Source: Papilionanthe hookeriana x Papilionanthe teres
Lineage: Eukaryota > Streptophyta > Magnoliopsida > Asparagales > Orchidaceae
Direction of reading: 5' to 3'
Length of the DNA stretch: 64,000 nt
NCBI GenBank assembly: GCA_022702705.1
Contig: CM040428.1
Span: 105,170,022-105,234,021 of the forward strand
Under the pieces are notes generated by a model. The model saw only the letters and a list, made by a program, of their open reading frames with translations, did no database searches and was not told the DNA's origin. Positions 22,716 through 33,800 of the stretch are shown here, one piece after another. The translations under genes were made by a program, and so were the position numbers. The stretch's first letter is position 1, and each line of letters starts with the position of its first letter.

Positions 22716-24147
22716 CCATTAATAGATTACTTGCAAACAGGAAAGCTACCAGACGATAGGTCGCTAGCCCATCAGATCAAGAAAAGAACTCTTTCCTACG
22801 CATTAATAAACAACACGTTATACGTAAGGTCTTTCGATCAAATGTGGCTAAGGTGCCTAAGCGGGTCCGAGGCCCGTGAAATTGTTAAGGAGGTGCATTC
22901 GAGACTCCGTGGCGCTCACCGCCGGGCCCGAAAATGAAAATGAAAATTAAAAGACTAGGGTACTACCGGCCCTCGATGATGACCGATCGCATGAAAATCG
23001 CCAAGAGCCGTCATCGCTGCCAAGTGCACGGAGTGGTTCTACACCAACCTCCAAATGTGCTACATCCGACAATTGCATCGTGGCCATTTGAATGTTGGGG
23101 CACAGATATAGTGGGTCCAATAGAACCACCGTCGTCAAAAGGACAACGCTTCATTCTTGCGGCTATAGATTACTTTTCCAAGTGGGCAGAGGCAGTTCCA
23201 CTTAGAGAAGTGAAAGCACATCACGTACTACAATTTTTCAAGAACCAAGTTGTTTACCGTTTCGGAGTGCCGCGCAGAATCATCTCGGATAATGGGTCGA
23301 CATTCGAAGTACGCAAATCAACAATTTTGTCGTGAGACATGGAATCGACCGGCGATATTCGACGATTTACTACCCAAGAGCAAACGGCCTCGTCGAAGCT
23401 TTTAATAAAACTCTCGTTCAAATTTTAAAGAAAACCTTGGACGATAATAAGAGAAATTGGCACGAGAAGTTGTTAGAAGCCTTATGGGCCTACCGGACAA
23501 CCTTCAGAACACCTACTCAAGCTACACCTTACGCTCTGGTGTATGGGTCCGAGGCAAGTGTTACCCTTAGAAGTCCAGACTTCCTTCACTCGAATTGCGA
23601 CTTGCAAATAAAATCACAACGTAAGAGAACGCCAAATTACGACTCGAAGAATTAGAGAGCCCGGAAGAGAAAAGACTTGCAGCCGCAACAAAATTTAGAA
23701 CTATACCAAGCTAAGATGGTTCAAGCCCATGATAAACCGGTCCGCCCAAGAACCTTTAAAGTTGGTGACTTAGTTCTCGTTCTCAAGAGACCTATTCTTG
23801 CACACCCCAAGATAGGAGGAAAATTTGAACCCACTCGGGAGGGACCATTTGTAGTCGAGGCAGCCTACTCGAGAGGCTCCTACCGCCTAGTGAACTCGCC
23901 AAGGAGAACGACATATGCTTCCGATCAATGGACGATACTTGAAAAAGTATTACGCTACTCGATGTTTCGAAGGAATGAACTTTCCATCCCTAGAAGCACG
24001 GGTGAAGTGATTACTTATGACTCGGGTCCGAACCCAAAAATAATAAAATGTGCTAAAATAAATAAAATCCCGATAATAAAGTTTTCCTTGTTTTCTCTTC
24101 CAAGTCAAAATCTCTTTCCTGATCTTATCCCACTTCATTCCTGTTAA
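22716..24147 (+). CDS. pol: E1 integrase
   Basis: The zinc-binding part spans about 22890-23040, with His in ...EVHSRLRGAH and the final Cys in HRCQVHG. Two expected Cys read as Arg (CGC/CGT), possibly CTG miscalls. The catalytic core has W-G-T-D (D at 23105), I-S-D-N-G (D at 23288) and N-G-L-V-E-A-F (E at 23395). The ALWAYRTTFRTPTQATPYAL segment lies near 23480. The C-terminal G-K-F-E-P-T-R-E-G-P-F-V-V motif near 23818-23860 is the GPY/F type. There is a frame break near 23330-23335 and another near 23655. It inserts the cDNA and here made a 5-bp duplication. Confidence 0.9.
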
Positions 24148-24220
24148 GTTTAAAAATATAAGAATAATAAAAAAATGTCTTTAATAAACATTTTCTTAAT
24201 GTTTTTATTCTTAGTACAGC

Positions 24221-24253
24221 CCCTGATCCTTTTCCTTATCTTTTCGCAGGGAA
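24221..24253 (+). promoter_or_regulatory. Candidate splice acceptor just before the ALKBH-like ORF
   Basis: A pyrimidine-rich run (ccttttccttatcttttcg) leads to cag|g at 24248-24251, three bases before the ATG at 24254. AT-rich DNA with possible branch sites (ttcttaat near 24193) lies upstream. If used with the LTR donor at 3226, it would give a short spliced mRNA for the downstream ORF, like a subgenomic env mRNA. Confidence 0.45.
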
Positions 24254-25835
24254 ATGTCGAGCGGGCGGTTGGTCCTGAACTTTAAGAATGGCGTAAGCCT
24301 TGCACTCGATGAAAAGAGGGTGAAAGATGGAGCGATAATCGAGATTGACTCAGATTTCGCACCGGCAGGCTACGAGACGAGGAAAGTGACCGGGTCCCGG
24401 CTGACCGAGAAGAACCGCCCTGACATACAAGGATGAAAGTGGGTGGCCCAAGCCACCAATCCAAAGAAGAAGAAAAGAAAGACAAACATTGAAGAAGATA
24501 AGAAAATGGGTTCCGTAGTCGCTACGGCCAGGCTGCGTACTTGTCGCCGCCGCGCCCACAGAGATTCAAGAAGTTCGAAGAGCTACTCTCACAGCAACGC
24601 AACGAAGAAATAAGAATCGCCGTATCCGTAAGATGTTAACCAAACTAGCTGCGGACCAGCGCGACGAGGCAGCTGCTAATGTCAGTGCATACACCTCAAG
24701 GACACCGGTTCACCAGAACCCGAAGAAAGGAGGCCAGCCTTCTAGGATGACGAAAAGAACTGTGGAAATCTCCGAAGATCGAAGAAAGAAGGCTACCACG
24801 CCACCGGATAGAACCACCAATGATGCATGACCTTGTTGCGAAGCAACCCCGGGGATGTCCCGACGTGCATCATCCCCGAGGAGCCAAGGTATGCGGAGAA
24901 CGTGAAGGGATTGAACCGTATATCCCACAATATGTCACTGGGCCTCGCCATCTCGCAGATCATTCCGGAATACGAGTTAGAAAGAATACGTAATGTCCGA
25001 AGAAAACTTTTGAATACTTCGAGAGAATTAGAGGCGTAAGAATCAATATACCTGAGGGCCTCGAGCTACATACGTACGTATTCTCGCAGTATGAACAAGC
25101 AAGAAATCGTGGATTGCATCCGGGATTTGAAAAGAATGGGCCGAGCGGGCCGCCTAAGGGAAAACACATACTCGAACCCCGGAGATGGATGCCGTGGAAA
25201 GGAAGAATCACAATACAATGTGGATGCCGTTACAACTTTGCGGAGGACAGAAGGGAAACCCACCGGAATACTCCGTCATGGGCAAGTGGATCCGATGCCA
25301 TTAGTCATCAAGAGAATGGTAAAGAGATTGATAACATGGAGGGTACCGCCAGCAGATTGCATACCCAATAGCCGCATTATTAACATCTATAAGCGAGGTG
25401 ATCGTATACCCCCGCACATAGCATCACCACGACTTTGTCGACCTTTCGCACAGCTTTCTTTTCGAACGAGTGTAATATCATGTTCGGATCCGACCTCCGG
25501 ATAGCAGGCCCGTGTGAGTTCCGAGGGCCGAGAAAGATACCATTACCGGTAGGTTCCGTCATGATACCGAAGGGCAACGGAGCGGATATCGCTAAGCATT
25601 GCATACCAGGAGTACTAGTGAAGCCGATCTCAATTACTTTCGAAGGATGGACGACAGGAAGACACCTTACCATTTCCGCATGTACCCGGAGCTAGAGAGC
25701 CTCCGCCTTACGAGCCGTGAGTTACATGGAAAATATCACACCTCCAATGTACATCCATACGGCATCCTTGCCAAGGATGGCTTGGAAGGTGATGTTATCG
25801 ACCATGTACCCCACTATTCGTACATGGATTTTTGA
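24254..25835 (+). CDS. ALKBH9/10-like 2-oxoglutarate/Fe(II) dioxygenase carried by E1 (putative RNA m6A demethylase)
   Basis: The frame starts at ATG 24254 (M-S-S-G-R-L-V-L-N-F) and has a TGA at 24434. It continues in the same frame through a basic run (P-K-K-K-K-R-K, 24461-24481), then through other frames to a TGA after 25835. The N-terminal 260 codons are hydrophilic and unassigned. The dioxygenase domain begins near 25040: GLELHTYVFSQYEQ, DCIRDLKRMGRAGRLRENTY, RRWMPWKGRITIQCGCRYNF, DPMPLVIKRMVKRLITWRVP, IINIYKRGDRIPPH, NECNIMFGSDLRIAGP, IPLPVGSVMIPKGNGADIAK, ISITF, RRMDD. Fe ligands are His (25415) of the HxD motif and His (25597) of AKHC. The Asp is obscured by an apparent extra base near 25422. 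The 2OG-binding Arg before ISITF reads Pro (25624). Spacing and order match plant ALKBH9/10 proteins. Most frame breaks coincide with CAG/CTG errors, so the gene may be intact. Function is inferred. Confidence 0.85.
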
Positions 25836-26440
25836 CGGATGCTTCTTTGGATGGATCGACAAAGATCATACATAGTCCGTTTTGAGTTTACATGGATTAT
25901 ATGAAATATATTCCGTATCAAGATGTATGATGTATCTTCTACATGATTGGAATGAAAGTGACCATGTCACATTTTTGGCCTTCACCTCTTTTGTGCAAAT
26001 TGATTGGGAAACGCCGTTAAAGTTAAATGAACTTCGAACAAAGAACAGAAAAGGAATAAAAAAAAAGAGAATAAAAGAAAACTTTCCTTAAAAAAAAAAA
26101 AATCTAAAAAAAAAATGACAAACACCAAATTCACATGAACATTAAATAAACGATAAAATAGAATTTGAATCATTAAAAGATAAACAAAATCAACATAAAT
26201 GTTAAATCAAATTCTCAATCAAATTTCAAATGTGATCTTCCAAATTTCAAATCAAATCTTAAATCAAATTTCAACCGAGTTCAAACTCATCCTTCCAAAT
26301 TTCAAATTCAATCTTTCCGCATTCCAAATCTCTATCAAATCTCAAATTCGATCTTCCGGATCTTAAATCAAATCCCGATCAAATTTCAAATCTCAAATTC
26401 GATCTTTCCGGATCTCACATCAAACCTCGACTCAAAATCA
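25836..26440 (+). other. E1 3' non-coding region, AT-rich
   Basis: After the stop of the ALKBH-like ORF there is no coding signal. The sequence includes an A-rich stretch (26055-26130) and a run of degenerate 'caaatttcaaatc' repeats from about 26200 to 26440 that leads into the tandem array. Confidence 0.7.
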
Positions 26441-26445
26441 ACTTT

Positions 26446-27420
26446 TTGGGGTCGAGGATTTTACATCCGATACCGCACTCGCTTTAGGATTCTTTCCCTA
26501 TTGCACCGAAATACATCAAATTCAAACTCTTGGGTCGAGGATTTTACATCCAAGACCGCATCGCTTTAGGATTCTTTCCCTATCGCACCGAAATACATCA
26601 AATTCAAACTCTTGGGTCGAGGATTTTACATCCAAGACTCGCAATGCTTTAGGATTCTTTCCTATCGCACCGAAATACATCAAATTCAAACTCTTGGGTC
26701 GAGGATTTTACATCCAAGACCGCATCGCTTTAGGATTCTTTCCGTATCGCACCGAAATACATCAAATTCAAACTCTCGGGTCGAGGATTTTACATCCAAG
26801 ACCGCACTCGCTTTAGGATTCTTTCCCTATCGCACCGAAATACATCAAATTCAAACTCTTGGGTCGAGGATTTTACATCCAAGACCGCATCGCTTTAGGA
26901 TTCTTTCCCTATCTGCACCGAAATACATCAAATTCAAACTCTCGGGTCGAGGATTTTACATCCAAGATCGCATCGCTTTTAGGATTCTTTCCCTATCGCA
27001 CCGAAATACATCAAATTCAAACTCTCGGGTCGAGGATTTTACATCCAAGATCGCATCGCTTTAGGATCCTTTCCCTATCGCACCGAAATACATCAAATTC
27101 AAGCTTTTGGGTCGAGGATTTTACATCCAAGACTGCACTGCTTTAGGATCCTTTCCCTATTGCACTGAAATACATCAAATTCAAGCTTTTGTGTCGAGGA
27201 TTTTACATCCAAGACTGCACTGCTTTAGGATTCTTTCCCTATTGCACTGAAATACATCAAATCAAATTCCCGGGATTAAGGATTTTACATCCGAGACTGC
27301 ACTGCTTTAGGATCATTTCCCTATCGCAATGAAATACATTAAATTCAAACTCTCGAGGTTAAGGATTTTACATCCAATACAAGCATTACTCGGAGATCTT
27401 TCCTCATTGTAATGATCCAA
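26446..27420. repeat. 82-83 bp tandem array in the E1 3' region (about 12 units)
   Basis: The phrase 'gtcgaggattttacatcc' recurs at 26451, 26534, 26616, 26698, 26780, 26863, 26946, 27029, 27111 and 27193, then in degraded form near 27274 and 27355. Each unit includes 'ctttaggattctttcc' and 'gaaatacatcaaattcaaa'. Array DNA upstream of the 3' LTR is known in Ogre-type elements. An open frame crossing it is a by-product of repetition. Confidence 0.93.
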
Positions 27421-27824
27421 TCCAATCGATTCGATCTTCTTTTGGGGTCGAAGATGTTACATCTAAAACTTCAAAATTCCAATTTTCATTTCAAATCAAG
27501 TCCCTTCAAATTAATCTCGACGGACTTCAATCTAAATTGAAACTCGAGTCGAAATCGAATTCACACATCAAAACTTAGACCGAAACAAAGATTTAAATCG
27601 AAATTTCCCGGATCTTGTGATTTGGAATTCACCTCCTTTTCCTTTCTCCAACGAGAGTTCAGAATCTCCAGCCTTAGAGATATACTTGACACTCCCCAGC
27701 GGAAACTCTTCTACGTCGTCCTAAGTTTGTTACTCGGACATCCGTGTTGGTTTTGTTGATCACTTCGGTCAACACCAATACGCGCGGTGTGCTCCATCAC
27801 TCACCACACCTATCGGGGTCCATT
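27421..27824 (+). other. E1 segment between tandem array and 3' LTR
   Basis: No gene. The last 150 bp contain 'gcggtgtgctcc...ctcaccacacc', which matches 'tgtggtgtgctcttctcacacaccac' before the E3 LTR (about 49815-49845). That fixes the homologous boundary. A normal purine tract directly before the LTR is not obvious: only 'cggggt' is seen at 27814-27819. Confidence 0.6.
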
Positions 27825-30800
27825 TGTCGACCTCATTTTCGATGAGGTCTTCTCTTCCTCTCTTTAGTACTTCAGGATCTAGCCTTAGGCTTTTCCTTCG
27901 ACTATCTTAGAGGACTAGAATCGGGATTCACCATCTAGAATTTTAAACCACTTCTTAACTCCCCGCAAACTCCACAAACTTGACTGTAGACCCCTAATCA
28001 CCTAGAGGGTCGAAATCAAGTGTGGAAGTTTAAAGGATGAGTTCCTATGAGACTCTTTGGCCTTAGGACCGCCTCGGGTGGCCCTGGTCCGATGAAGGGG
28101 CTGACTTACACACACACTACACTCATACACTACACTTCCATACACCTCCTAAAACACACCCATACCCGACTTGACCTCCCCGACTCATGTAGATGATTCA
28201 CATGGATGGTCCTTAACCCCTAAGCCCTCGGCTAAGAGGTTAGAACAACATAAATGAATGCCTCAAATGAGTCCCTTTATGGCTCATGTGGGCTTGATAT
28301 GGCTTCATGGCTCAACCAAAATGATTTTATTCCACTTACATTCACCTAATCTTCCATTTTCCAAATTTTTAATTTTTGACTCCCGGACCCTACACCCGCC
28401 AACCTACCCAAAGCCCTCGAATAGTCTCAAATTTCTCAAAAATTTCCAAATCACCCAAAATTCTCCAAAATCATTCCCAAACATTTCCACATCACTCAAA
28501 CTGATCATCCATAACCAAAAATACCAAAAATTCCAAAAATACCTCCCAATACCCTCCAAATACCCAAAATACCCCTCTTAGCCAAAAAATCCAAAAATTC
28601 AGAAAATTCCCAGAAAATTCCATAAAATCCCAAATATTCCCAATTTCATTTTGTTCAACTACACCATGGGCCAATTTTGTCAATTTACCCCACTTTTATC
28701 AAAACCCCTAATTTGACCCATTTTAACCCAAAGTAAACCCAATGTCAAACCTAACCTACCCAATTGACCTAAATTCTGGTCCAATTCAATTCTAAACTTC
28801 AATTCAACATCCCCAACACCAATCTAGACCAAATCCAAGCCCAATTTGATTGGCATTGGGATCCAATTTCACTTTTGGCCTTAAAGCCCAATTTGGACCT
28901 ATGACCCAAACCTAACCCAAACTCACCCAATTCAACTCCAATTAACCCCAAATCTTTTCTAAATCTTCCTTAACATCCCCATAAACAAAACACTAACATG
29001 ATTTGCCCAAAATTTAGACCCAAACCCCACTCAAATTCAACCCAAAATCAAAAAGCCCAATTTTTACCTAAACCTAAACCTAGCCCAAATGAGCCCAAAT
29101 CCCAAAATCAAAACCTAACCAAAGCCAAAACCTCTTTGAAACACTCCCATAAACATTTCCCAACATTAATTTTACATCAATTTACACTCTAGCCCAACTT
29201 TGGCCCATGGTAGCCCATTTTGGCCCACCTTAGCCTCTTTACCAAAAAGGCCCATATCCAACCCAATTCAAACCCAAATCACCTCAAATTTGTTTCAAAC
29301 CATTCATGAAGCATCCCTAAACCAAAACCAACAATTATTTGGCCCAAACTTTTACAAAAATTCTCATCTATGAACACATTCTTAAACTTAAAAGCCCACT
29401 TCCCTTAAACCTTCCTAAAAGCCCATTTCCTTCAAAATTCAAAAGCCCAAATCATCCTAAAGCCCACATGACACTTCCCCTCATCATCCATTTGATCAAA
29501 ATCACCCCTAAGTTTCAAAATCATCAATTAAACCATTCCAAATCAAGCCACATGTCAAATTACCCCTAAATGTCAAATATTTCTAAAACCCTTTTCATGA
29601 AACAAGTCAACCTTTTCCCAAGCCAAATGGAGCCATGAACAAGCCATTCTCAAGCCACATGAAGCCATGAGGGCTTTGACTTGTCATTAGTCCATTTATG
29701 GTAAGAAGAGGGGTCCTTTCCTAATCCTTCTTAAACCCTTTTTACCTTAAGCATGTCGCACACTAAACCATGCTTAGCCACCTCACCATGGATGGAGACT
29801 TCACCACTCCATGGCAATCGACCCAAGTGACTCTTTTCAGCCCAAAACCGCACCTTGGGTGGTGCACCTAGCCCAAAAGGATGGGTTGACCCAAACCTAG
29901 CCAAAATGGCCTCTTCCCCATTCCATTCCAAGCCATCTCCTTTACACATGGCAAGGTCCACTGACCGCACTAAACCCCACCCCGACCCACCCGGACCCGA
30001 GGGTGACCCATGCCCGCCGGCCACCCGCCCGGGTCGCCGGAAAACTCCATGGCCGAGAGCTCACATGTGAGCCCAAGCTTGGAATTCTCACCCGCCGAGC
30101 CGCCCCATCCCCGTGCGCCATTGTAGTCGTTCTTCCTTGACCTAAGCGACTGATCCCAACCATTAAACCCCCTGGAGAGCCTCCAGCCCATGCCTATTTA
30201 AACCCCTCACCCTCCCGGTCAAAGGAGGTGCTGAACCAAACCTTAAGGAAACTCGCCAAAATCATTCCGCATCACTCTCTACACATGCAGCATTTGATCC
30301 CCACCGAATTCCAGCCCAATTCCTTCCGAACTCGAGCTCAATTTCGAGCTCAAACTTTAGCCTAAAAACCAGGACACTTCTCCACAGTGAGCCAATCCCC
30401 AAATCGATTGGTTCTACACCTTCACTGCACCAAGGGAAGGTGTCCACCAAGAAAAGCCCCATCTCCGAAGCCACCCAGCTTGCTCCAGCCTCCAAGCTTT
30501 GTGATCGGCCGTGGTCGAAGTCCAACCTAGACAATTCACTGCACCGGGAGACTTCATCTCGGAGCTTGCTCGGATCCAATCGAAGGTGCAACAACTCTCG
30601 CATCGAAGCTTCACTTCTCCGAGCAAAGGTATGAACTCATTCTTCTTCCCGAGCTTACAGAGATTCTCCATTTCATTCGAATAAATTTCAATGCATGTTT
30701 ACCGTATGGATTTGTTCGTCTCTTCAAGACGAATCCATAGAGCATAAGAACACGAAAATCCGTCGAGAATCGAGCGAGAAATTAGGGTTAGAAGGTCGAC

Positions 30801-33800
30801 GGTCACGGTGCACACCAGCCGTAGACGATGACCGGAGCCGTCGGATAGCGCGTGTATCGAGCGGACGGCTCGGCATCGCGCCGGATGAGGAGACGGAACG
30901 ATACAGCGGGCCCCGGATGGCCGACTCGGATGGCGGCGCCCAATCACGCGCGCGACACGTACCCCTTCGGAGTCGCCGATGTTTCGCCGGCGCCGCGTGG
31001 ATAAGTAGATAAATAGGGTATTTAATGTATTTATTAAATATCGAAACTTTAAAAATTCATAACTTTGTGTAGGAAAATCGAAAAATAAAATAAAAATACC
31101 CTCTCGCTCAGTGAATCGAGGAGAATAATGTGGAAAAGAAATCATTTAATTTCATCAAGTATTTTATTTTTTATAATTTATTTACTCTCTGCATACATTT
31201 AATTCTCCATGCATGTACACAATTCACCATGGCATGAGACTATAGGGCTTTTAAGCCTCCGAATTTGGGAACATTCCCCGAATTTTCCAAAGTCAGAGGT
31301 CATCCCTATGAAGAGTTATTGATTTTTCAAATTCATGTCACTGTTTTGAGTATTTTAATTCCAATAAATAGCATGTTGTGAAATAAATTCTAGGAAAATT
31401 TAGTGATGTTCCTTATGACCAGAGAACCCTAGGAAAAATAGGTTTTGAGTTAGTTCATTTTAGACAACCCTAATTGGCTTAAACACTCAAAATAGGTCTC
31501 TAATTAATTAGAGCTAACCATACATCAAATTGACTTCAAATCAATTCTCCATTGACCTTTAGGGTCAGAAGAACCCACCATAAAAGTTTGAGGTCAATTG
31601 GACTTGGTTAGCCCTATTAATTGGGTCGATTAAGCCATTTAGTCATTTTAAACTTTAAAAATTCATAACTTTCAAAATATCTTTCAAAAATTCACCAAAT
31701 TGGTTTTGGAACCTCTCTGATATCAGGGAATTTAAGAAAATTAAAATTTCAATTTTCTAAAAAAGTTAATTTTTAATATTATTTTAATATTTTTAATAAT
31801 TAAAAAATAATAAAAATCACAAAAATAATAAAATTCACCAAAATGTCACATTTTGAATTTTAATCACTTAGGAACAAACCCCATATTTTTCATAGGCCTA
31901 TTTGGTGAGATATTAATTTTTAAAGCTCTAGGGTAATTTTAAAATTAAAAAATGTATTTTCTAGCATTTTCACTAAAATAATTATAATAAATCATAGAAA
32001 AATCAAAAAATTGCAAAATTTGCTTCTCTGATTTCCTTGATATCAGAGAGATTTTTGAAAAACATAAAATTCATTTTTCAACATTTATTTTATTTTTAAA
32101 TTAATTAACACTTCAGAACTTAAAATATTTATAATAAAAATAATATAATTCCAAAAATCACCAAAATTGGTCCAAGTGGTCCCCTGGTCATTAGGAATGT
32201 CCCCTAATTTTCTTAAGGACGTAACTTTCCCTTGGTCATGTTATTAAATTTTCCTTGAAATCTCTATTTTCTACCAAAAATAATTATATAAATAAATTAA
32301 ATACAGTAAAAATCACATTTTCTCCTCTCATGTCTTTATTGGCATATGAGTGAAGTCACATAAAAATTTCAAGTTCATTTGAGTTCAATTTAGTGAGTTA
32401 TGAAATTATTAAGCTTAAAGGGTAAAGTGGTAATTAAATTTTTTTTTAATCCTTAATTAAAACTTTAGGTTTAATAAAAAATTAACAAGTAAAATATTTG
32501 ATCCTAATCTGATTTGGATGATTGAAATTTAATAATTGAAGGGTAGAAACCCATTAAGCAATTTAAAATGATTAAACTTTAATTAAATAATTGATTAAAT
32601 TTGGAAGAATAATAAAATTGGAATTATTAAAATAGGGATATTATTAGGAAGAGATTTATTCTTTAATTTAAAAATCCCTAAATTAATCGTTTCATTAATG
32701 TTTAATTCCTAATTAAAATGATAATTCAAATTTAAAACATTAAAAGACTTAATCATTAAACTAAAATTAAATTATCGAACTCTTTTAAAATTTTAATTAA
32801 GATTAAAATGAATAAAATTAAATTAAAAAATTAAATCAAATTAAATCAAATTAAAAAATTAAATTAAAAATTAAATTAAATTAAATTAAATTAAATTAAA
32901 AATTAAATTAAATTAAATAAATTAAATTAAATTAAATTAAATTAAATCAAATTAAATTAAAAAAATTAAATTAAATCAAATTAATTTAATGTAACATCAA
33001 ATCAAACTAAATTGAATTAAATTGAATTAAATTAAATTAAATTAAATTAAATTAAATTAAATTAAGTTGAATTAAATAACATCACCTAAGACATAAAGAA
33101 ATAAGCCTAAAATAACTCGAACACTATTCCAAATTTAAACCCTTCAATCGAATTTAAGCTAAATCCCAAACCATTTCAACACCAATTTACCCTCAAAAGT
33201 TTTAGTTATCATAACTCCTAAACGTAATATTAAATGAAATGTTACTTCACTTATAGGACATTCAAATATCCTAGTTCACCGAGCAAGTTAACAAAACTTC
33301 AAAACCCTCGACGATCGATTCATTTACATAATTAAATTCATTTCGACTTAAAACAATCCTAGAAATATCGAAAAGATGTTTAAGATTCTTCTTAAGCACT
33401 TCCTCAATATGATAGGATATTTATAAGAACAATTGAACTTAGTTGTTCTTTGATGAAGAAAATCGTCTTCAAACCAAAAACACAAGGAACTTAGACGTCA
33501 TAGGAAATGACTAGCTATAGGATTAGGAATTTGGTAGAAAACCATAACCCTTACCTTAGTTTTACCTAGGAACTTGCTTAAATATTCTAACCGTGTTTTA
33601 AGTGCAACTTGGGATGACGGGAAGACCCTCCAGTACGCTTTTATTTTATTGCGATTTACTTTACGGTAATTTATTTAATCGCATCGCACTTATTTTTCTT
33701 GTACGATAAACAACAGTTGCATGAAAACCCACACCTTTAGGACGTAAACCAAAACCGAAACCCATAACTAAATTAAAAGACACTACAAGATAAAATTCAC

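Noticed and set aside
24254..25835. The ALKBH-like ORF as an ordinary host gene or processed pseudogene
   Set aside because: It is in the element's orientation between integrase and the 3' array, with no poly-A tail or duplication seen at its edges. This remains the main alternative until other copies are examined.
26612..27146. 150-codon frame made of repeated RGFYIQD / EIHQIQTLGSR units
   Set aside because: It is a translation of the 82-83 bp tandem array. The unit length is not a multiple of three throughout and the frame drifts.
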